Source: Stenotrophomonas_A sp036566925
Lineage (GTDB): Bacteria; Pseudomonadota; Gammaproteobacteria; Xanthomonadales; Xanthomonadaceae
Assembly: GCA_036566925.1 (NCBI GenBank)
Contig: DATCVI010000235.1
Span: 1 to 20,571 of the forward strand
DNA length: 20,571 nucleotides
Direction of reading: 5' to 3'
In this document: positions 17,130 to 20,571 of the stretch, piece after piece
Position numbering within the stretch: the first letter of the stretch is position 1
Layout of the letters: each line of letters begins with the position of its first letter
Translations under genes and position numbers: made by a program
The notes under the pieces: generated by a model
Told to the model about the DNA's origin: nothing
Databases searched by the model: none
The model's input: the letters and a program-made list of their open reading frames with translations, nothing else

Positions 17130-17147
17130 GCATGCGGGGAAAACCAG

Positions 17148-17840
17148 ATGCTGCTGCACATCCCGGGCGTCCTGAGCGCAGAAGAAGTGGCCCGCTTCCG
17201 GCGTGAACTCGACGCCGCCGAGTGGACAGACGGTCGTGAAACCGTCGGCGCGCAGGGCGCGCAGGTCAAGCGTAACCAACAGCTCCCGGACGCCTCGCCG
17301 CTGAAGCAGCAACTTGGCCAGGCCGTGCTCAATGCGCTGGCGCGCAGCCCGTTGTATTTCGCCGCGGCGCTGCCCTTGCGCACCGTGCCGCCGCGTTTCA
17401 ATCGCTACCAGGGCGGCGGCCACTATGGCTTCCACGTCGACGGCGCGGTGATGACCGTGACCGGTGGCGAAGGCCAGCCAGCCTCCAGCGTGCGCAGCGA
17501 CCTGTCGTGCACCTTGTTCCTGAGCGAGCCGGAGGAATACGAGGGCGGCGAGCTGATCGTCAGCGACACCTACGGCGAGCACGAGGTCAAGCTGCCTGCC
17601 GGCGACCTCATCCTGTATCCCTCCAGCAGCTTGCACCGGGTGGCGGCGGTCACCTCCGGGGCGCGGCTGGCGTCGTTCTTCTGGGTGCAGAGCCTGGTGC
17701 GCGACGGGCAACAGCGACAACTGCTGTTCGAACTGGATGCGGCGATCCAGGCGCTGACGCAATCCGAGGCTGATCGCGGCTCCCTGCTTCGCTTGACCAA
17801 CGTCTATCACAACCTTTTACGCAGTTGGTCGGACACCTGA
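17148..17840 (+). CDS. piuC: Fe(II)/2-oxoglutarate-dependent dioxygenase PiuC (YbiX/PKHD-type)
   Basis: 230 residues from the ATG at 17148, matching the family length (E. coli YbiX is about 225). The family N-terminus LLHIPGVLSAEEV begins there with a GGGGA Shine-Dalgarno 7 bases upstream; the earlier ATG at 17103 would translate through a perfect hairpin and adds no family sequence. The iron triad is H96-x-D98 (HYGFHVDG) and H163 (SSLHRV), with R173 as the 2-oxoglutarate ligand; H96/D98 agree exactly with the family numbering. Proteins of this type are encoded beside catecholate siderophore receptors (piuA-piuC; fiu-ybiX), as here, and are iron-regulated. The hydroxylated substrate is not known with certainty; a role in modifying or processing the imported siderophore is often proposed. 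Confidence 0.95.
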   Translation: MLLHIPGVLSAEEVARFRRELDAAEWTDGRETVGAQGAQVKRNQQLPDASPLKQQLGQAVLNALARSPLYFAAALPLRTVPPRFNRYQGGGHYGFHVDGAVMTVTGGEGQPASSVRSDLSCTLFLSEPEEYEGGELIVSDTYGEHEVKLPAGDLILYPSSSLHRVAAVTSGARLASFFWVQSLVRDGQQRQLLFELDAAIQALTQSEADRGSLLRLTNVYHNLLRSWSDT

Positions 17841-17853
17841 GATCGCGTTGCCC

Positions 17854-17872
17854 GCAATTGCGATCCATTCTC
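17854..17872. promoter_or_regulatory. Candidate Fur box before the PepSY gene
   Basis: The 19-mer running from GCAATTGCGA to CATTCTC matches 11 of 19 Fur consensus positions, with the strong CATTCTC half-site. It overlaps the candidate -35 (17858-17863). It would place the PepSY-DUF2271-DUF4198-apbE unit under iron control separately from the receptor. Confidence 0.55.
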
Positions 17873-17885
17873 AATTGGATAGAAT
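17858..17885 (+). promoter_or_regulatory. Candidate promoter of the PepSY-apbE unit
   Basis: TTGCGA (17858-17863), a 16-base spacer and TAGAAT (17880-17885) fit a sigma-70 promoter. The -10 overlaps the ATG at 17884, so if the promoter is used, translation probably begins later (for example TTG 17917). Confidence 0.45.
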
Positions 17886-18555
17886 GGCGTTTCCCCTTAC
17901 CGCGGCGGTAACCGGCTTGTCCGATCCCTCTTCCGACCTGGCCACGCAACAGCAGCGCCGCGGCTTCTGGCTGCGCACGTTGCATCAGTGGCATTGGATC
18001 AGCTCGGCGGTGTGCCTGGTCGGCATGCTGTTGTTCGCGGCCACCGGGCTCACGCTCAATCATGCCGCCGCGATCGAAGCCAAGCCGCAGGTCACGCAGC
18101 GGCAGCTCGAACTGCCGGCGCCGCTGCTGCAACGCTTGCGGGGGCCGGAGGAAGGCAATGCGCCGTTACCGGCTGCGGTCGCCTCCTGGCTGTCCGGCGA
18201 GCTTTCCCTGCGCCTGGCCCGCCAGCCCGCCGAGTGGTCGCCAGAGGAGGTTTATCTGTCGCTGCCAGGCCCGGGTGAGGATGCGTGGCTGAGCATCGAC
18301 CGGCGCAGCGGCGCGATCGAATACGAACGCACCGTGCGCGGTTGGGTCTCGTACTTCAACGACCTGCACAAGGGCCGCAATGCCGGCCCGGCGTGGGGCT
18401 GGTTCATCGACCTGTTCGCCATTGCCTGCCTGGTGTTCTGCGTCACCGGCCTGTTCCTGCTGCAGATGCACGCGCGGCAACGTCGCATGACCTGGCCGCT
18501 GGTCGGCCTGGGCCTGTTGTTGCCGCTGCTCATCGCCGTGCTCCTGATCCATTGA
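17884..18555 (+). CDS. PepSY-associated transmembrane protein, inner membrane
   Basis: 223 residues from the ATG at 17884 (212 from TTG 17917). Three membrane segments: about 39-58 (SSAVCLVGMLLFAATGLTL), 173-194 (FIDLFAIACLVFCVTGLFLL) and 204-222. Before the first lies the PepSY-TM hallmark LRTLHQWHW (H34, H37), then LNHAA (H60); the loop 60-170 is predicted periplasmic and ends in FNDLHKGRNAG (H162). In related PepSY-TM proteins such histidines are candidate haem ligands, and family members (FoxB, PiuB) are implicated in reductive release of iron from siderophores. Here the soluble reductase domain found in PiuB is absent. Next comes DUF2271 after 29 bases. The start is uncertain because the -10 overlaps this ATG. 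Confidence 0.88.
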   Translation: MAFPLTAAVTGLSDPSSDLATQQQRRGFWLRTLHQWHWISSAVCLVGMLLFAATGLTLNHAAAIEAKPQVTQRQLELPAPLLQRLRGPEEGNAPLPAAVASWLSGELSLRLARQPAEWSPEEVYLSLPGPGEDAWLSIDRRSGAIEYERTVRGWVSYFNDLHKGRNAGPAWGWFIDLFAIACLVFCVTGLFLLQMHARQRRMTWPLVGLGLLLPLLIAVLLIH

Positions 18556-18584
18556 CCTTTACTGATCTGCTTCGGAGACGCTAC

Positions 18585-19097
18585 ATGCGCGCCACCCTCA
18601 CGCTTTCCCTTACCGTCGGCGGCCTGCTGGTCACCCCCGCCTATGCCGCCACGCTCGAGGTCAACGTCGAGATCCCCAAGATCGACGTCGCCGAATATCA
18701 CCGCCCGTATGTGGCGGTGTGGGTCGAGGGCGCCGATGCGCAGGTCGCGCAGAACCTGGCGGTCTGGTACCAGAACAAAGGCACCGCAGAGGGCCATGGC
18801 ACCAAGTGGCTGCCGGACCTGCGCCAGTGGTGGCGCAAGAGCGGCCGCAGCGCGCAATTGCCGATCGACGGCGTCACCGGCCCCACGCGCCCGGTTGGCA
18901 CGCATGCGCTGTCCTTCAGCCAGGCCCAGCTGCGCGACCTCAAGCCGGGGCAATACACCCTGGTGGTCGAAGCGGCGCGCGAAGTGGGCGGGCGCGAGCT
19001 GCTGAAGGTGCCGTTCCAGTGGGGCGGCGGCGCGCAGCAGGGCAAGGCACAGGGCAGCAGCGAACTCGGCGCGGTGTCGCTCGCGGTTCGTCCGTAA
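18585..19097 (+). CDS. Exported DUF2271 protein with a possible flavinylation motif
   Basis: 170 residues. A signal peptide (about 1-21, ending AYA) precedes a small strand-rich domain: LEVNVEIPKIDVAEYHRPYVAVWVE, then NLAVWYQNKGTAEGHGTKWLPDLRQWWRKSG, then LKPGQYTLVVEAAREVGGRELLKVPF, the DUF2271 pattern. Residues 95-101 are D-G-V-T-G-P-T, close to the D-x-x-[ST]-G-A-[ST] sequence on which ApbE places FMN; T101 would be the acceptor, with Pro replacing the usual Ala. A good Shine-Dalgarno GGAG (18574-18577) lies 7 bases before the ATG. It sits between the PepSY and DUF4198 genes, with apbE two genes on. A periplasmic flavoprotein passing electrons to ferric siderophore is proposed; no experiment known to me confirms it. 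Confidence 0.88.
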   Translation: MRATLTLSLTVGGLLVTPAYAATLEVNVEIPKIDVAEYHRPYVAVWVEGADAQVAQNLAVWYQNKGTAEGHGTKWLPDLRQWWRKSGRSAQLPIDGVTGPTRPVGTHALSFSQAQLRDLKPGQYTLVVEAAREVGGRELLKVPFQWGGGAQQGKAQGSSELGAVSLAVRP

Positions 19098-19139
19098 GCG
19101 CGTAGCGCCCCTCATTCCATCGACTACCAAGGAAAGCAC

Positions 19140-19955
19140 ATGAAGCGCAGTTCCCTAGTCGCCGCGTTCGCCGCGGCCGCCGTACTCGTTCTTGCACCGG
19201 CCGCGATGGCGCACAAAGCCTGGCTGCTGCCCTCGCAGACCGTGATTGCTGGCGAACAGCCGTGGATCAGCGTGGATGCAGCTGTGTCCAACGACCTGTT
19301 CTATCTCAACCACGTGCCGCTGCGCCTGGAGGGCCTGGTGATCACCGCGCCCGATGGCAGCCAGCTGCAGCCGCAGAATGCCGCGACCGGCAAGTTCCGC
19401 AGCGTGTTCGATGTGGAACTGACCCAGCCCGGCACCTATCGCCTGGCGGTGGTCAACGCCGGCCTGATGGCGAGTTGGAAGCAGGATGGCAAGCCCAAGC
19501 GCTGGCGCGGCAACGAAGCCAGCTTCGCCAGCGAAGTGCCCAAGGATGCGCAGGACTTGCAGGTGTCGCAGCAGGCCGGCCGGGTGGAGACCTTCGTCAC
19601 CCGCGGCGCGCCGAACGAGGTCGCGCTAAAGCCCAGCGGCAAGGGCCTGGAGTTGGTGCCGGTGACCCACCCCAACGATCTGTTCGCCGGCGAGGCCGCC
19701 ACCTTCAAGCTGCAGATCGACGGCAAGCCGGCAGCCGGCCTGGAAGTCGAGATCATTCGCGGCGGCACCCGGTATCGCAACGCCCAGGACGAGATCAAGG
19801 TCACCACTGACGCCAAGGGCAGCTTCAGCGTGACCTGGCCCGAAGCCGGCATGTACTGGCTGGAAGCGAGCACCGACGACAAGAAGACCTCGGTCAAGCA
19901 GGCCAAGCAGCGTCGCCTCAGCTACGTCGCCACGCTGGAAGTGTTGCCGCAGTAA
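19140..19955 (+). CDS. Exported DUF4198 domain protein
   Basis: 271 residues. A signal peptide (1-24, ending PAAMA) would leave a mature protein starting with His25 (HKAWLLPS), the characteristic start of DUF4198 proteins. The N-terminal domain (26-120) is Ig-like with HVPLRLEGLVITAPDG and PGTYRLAVVNAG; a second part (about 165-271) is another beta-sandwich (VTHPNDLFAGEAATFKLQIDGKPAAGLEVEI, then TDAKGSFSVTWPEAGMYWLEA). Some family members are linked with metal (nickel or cobalt) uptake. An AAGGAA Shine-Dalgarno lies at 19129-19134, 5 bases before the ATG. It follows DUF2271 by 42 bases and precedes apbE. A periplasmic metal-handling or electron-transfer partner role is inferred from the setting. 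Confidence 0.9.
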   Translation: MKRSSLVAAFAAAAVLVLAPAAMAHKAWLLPSQTVIAGEQPWISVDAAVSNDLFYLNHVPLRLEGLVITAPDGSQLQPQNAATGKFRSVFDVELTQPGTYRLAVVNAGLMASWKQDGKPKRWRGNEASFASEVPKDAQDLQVSQQAGRVETFVTRGAPNEVALKPSGKGLELVPVTHPNDLFAGEAATFKLQIDGKPAAGLEVEIIRGGTRYRNAQDEIKVTTDAKGSFSVTWPEAGMYWLEASTDDKKTSVKQAKQRRLSYVATLEVLPQ

Positions 19956-19968
19956 GCAACGGCTGCGT

Positions 19969-19990
19969 GCGGGGCGTGTCTGCGCCCCGC
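19969..19990 (+). other. Perfect hairpin between the DUF4198 gene and apbE
   Basis: The arms GCGGGGCG (19969-19976) and CGCCCCGC (19983-19990) form an 8-bp perfect stem with a 6-base loop, 12 bases before the apbE ATG. No T-run follows, so it is not a clear terminator. It occupies the place where a Shine-Dalgarno would be expected and may limit apbE translation. Confidence 0.55.
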
Positions 19991-20002
19991 GCTGCATCGC
20001 GT

Positions 20003-20571
20003 ATGTCCAACGACGCCTCCCCCGACCTCGAAATCGCCGCACTCGGCGGCGCGACCATGGGCACGACGTGGCGCGTCCAGGCAGTGATGCGCCGTGGTCG
20101 TGACCTGCACGGGCTGCACGCCGGCATCCAGGCGGCGCTGGACGAGGTCGTCGCGCAGATGAGCACCTGGGAAGCGGATTCGGATATCAGCCGCTACAAC
20201 GACGCCGCGTCCGGCAGCGACATCGTGTTGCCGGGTGGCTTTGGCCATGTGATGGAGATTGCGCTGGAAATCGCCGCGGCCAGTGGCGGCGCGTTCGATC
20301 CCACGGTGGGCCCGATGGTGGCGCTATGGGGCTTCGGTGCGGCGCGGGGCCCGTTGCGCATTCCGGCCGACGGCGCACTCGCGACCACCCGTGCCCGCGT
20401 CGGCTGGCAACGCCTGCAATGGGATGCGCGCGCGCGCAAGCTGCTGCAACCCGGTGGCGTGGCATTGGATCTCTCGGGCATTGCCAAGGGTCATGGCGTC
20501 GACGTGGTCGTGGCTTATCTGCGCCATGCCGGCGTCGCCGCGGGACTTGTGGAAGTCGGCGGTGAACTGCA
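20003..20571 (+). CDS. apbE: FAD:protein FMN transferase (ApbE family), 3' end outside window
   Basis: 189 residues are visible; the frame is open to the window end. ApbE enzymes split FAD and attach FMN to a Thr or Ser of target proteins. The family blocks are clear: GATMGTTWRV (16-25), MSTWEADSDISRYN (53-66), GGAFDPTVGPMVALWGFG (95-112), LDLSGIAKGHGVD (155-167, the usual GGIAKGY-type block) and VEVGGEL at the window end. The ATG at 20003 has no Shine-Dalgarno; a GTG at 19976 would add nine residues but still no signal peptide. Typical ApbEs are exported, so a version without an obvious signal is unusual, though clusters of this type may use it. Location beside DUF2271 makes that protein the obvious candidate substrate. 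Confidence 0.95.
   Translation, partial: MSNDASPDLEIAALGGATMGTTWRVQAVMRRGRDLHGLHAGIQAALDEVVAQMSTWEADSDISRYNDAASGSDIVLPGGFGHVMEIALEIAAASGGAFDPTVGPMVALWGFGAARGPLRIPADGALATTRARVGWQRLQWDARARKLLQPGGVALDLSGIAKGHGVDVVVAYLRHAGVAAGLVEVGGEL

Noticed and set aside
15397..17133. 578-codon minus-strand frame opposite the TonB receptor
   Set aside because: Low-complexity composition mirroring the receptor codons, no family similarity, no Shine-Dalgarno; a shadow frame.
17103..17147. ATG at 17103 as the piuC start
   Set aside because: It would be inside a perfect hairpin; the ATG at 17148 has a Shine-Dalgarno and agrees with family length and residue numbering.

Overview
The window is chromosomal DNA of high G+C content from a gammaproteobacterium, most likely Xanthomonadaceae (the Lysobacter / Stenotrophomonas / Pseudoxanthomonas / Xanthomonas group). 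This rests on the SUF operon layout (Rrf2 regulator, sufB, sufC, sufD, sufS, acetyltransferase, Rieske ferredoxin), the HU protein with a lysine-rich tail, the TACANT-type -10 elements, and the block TonB receptor / PiuC / PepSY / DUF2271 / DUF4198 / ApbE. The genus cannot be fixed by eye. No tRNA, rRNA, CRISPR array, transposase or phage gene was seen, and no gap without a gene exceeds about 200 bases.

Layout. 1-1336: two tandem PhzF-family isomerase genes (the first cut by the window edge). 1358-2560, minus strand: an exported glycine-zipper protein and an OsmC peroxidase. 2758-4803: an EF-G paralogue with a possible leader ORF. 4968-5366: a histone-like HU protein, then a strong intrinsic terminator. 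5481-7749: four small genes (M23 peptidase-like protein, DUF3861 protein, lipoprotein, exported DUF1439-like protein). 7774-8241, minus strand: a SET-domain methyltransferase, divergent from the SUF operon. 8398-13653: Rrf2 regulator, sufB, sufC, sufD and sufS, tightly packed with 1-nt and 4-nt overlaps. 13714-14579: a GNAT acetyltransferase, probably leaderless, overlapping a Rieske ferredoxin gene. 14643-20571: an iron-acquisition block in two candidate Fur-controlled units. The first is a catecholate-type TonB-dependent receptor plus the 2-oxoglutarate dioxygenase PiuC. The second is a PepSY membrane protein, DUF2271, DUF4198 and the FMN transferase ApbE (cut by the window edge).

How it fits together. 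The right half links iron entry to iron use. The receptor brings ferric siderophore into the periplasm. The PepSY / DUF2271 / DUF4198 / ApbE set looks like a reductive iron-release module, and the SUF machinery assembles the Fe-S clusters. The most interesting signal is in the DUF2271 protein. It carries a D-G-V-T-G-P-T stretch resembling the motif that ApbE flavinylates, and apbE lies two genes downstream. This suggests a covalently flavinylated periplasmic ferric reductase. Neither the flavinylation nor the function can be proven from this window.
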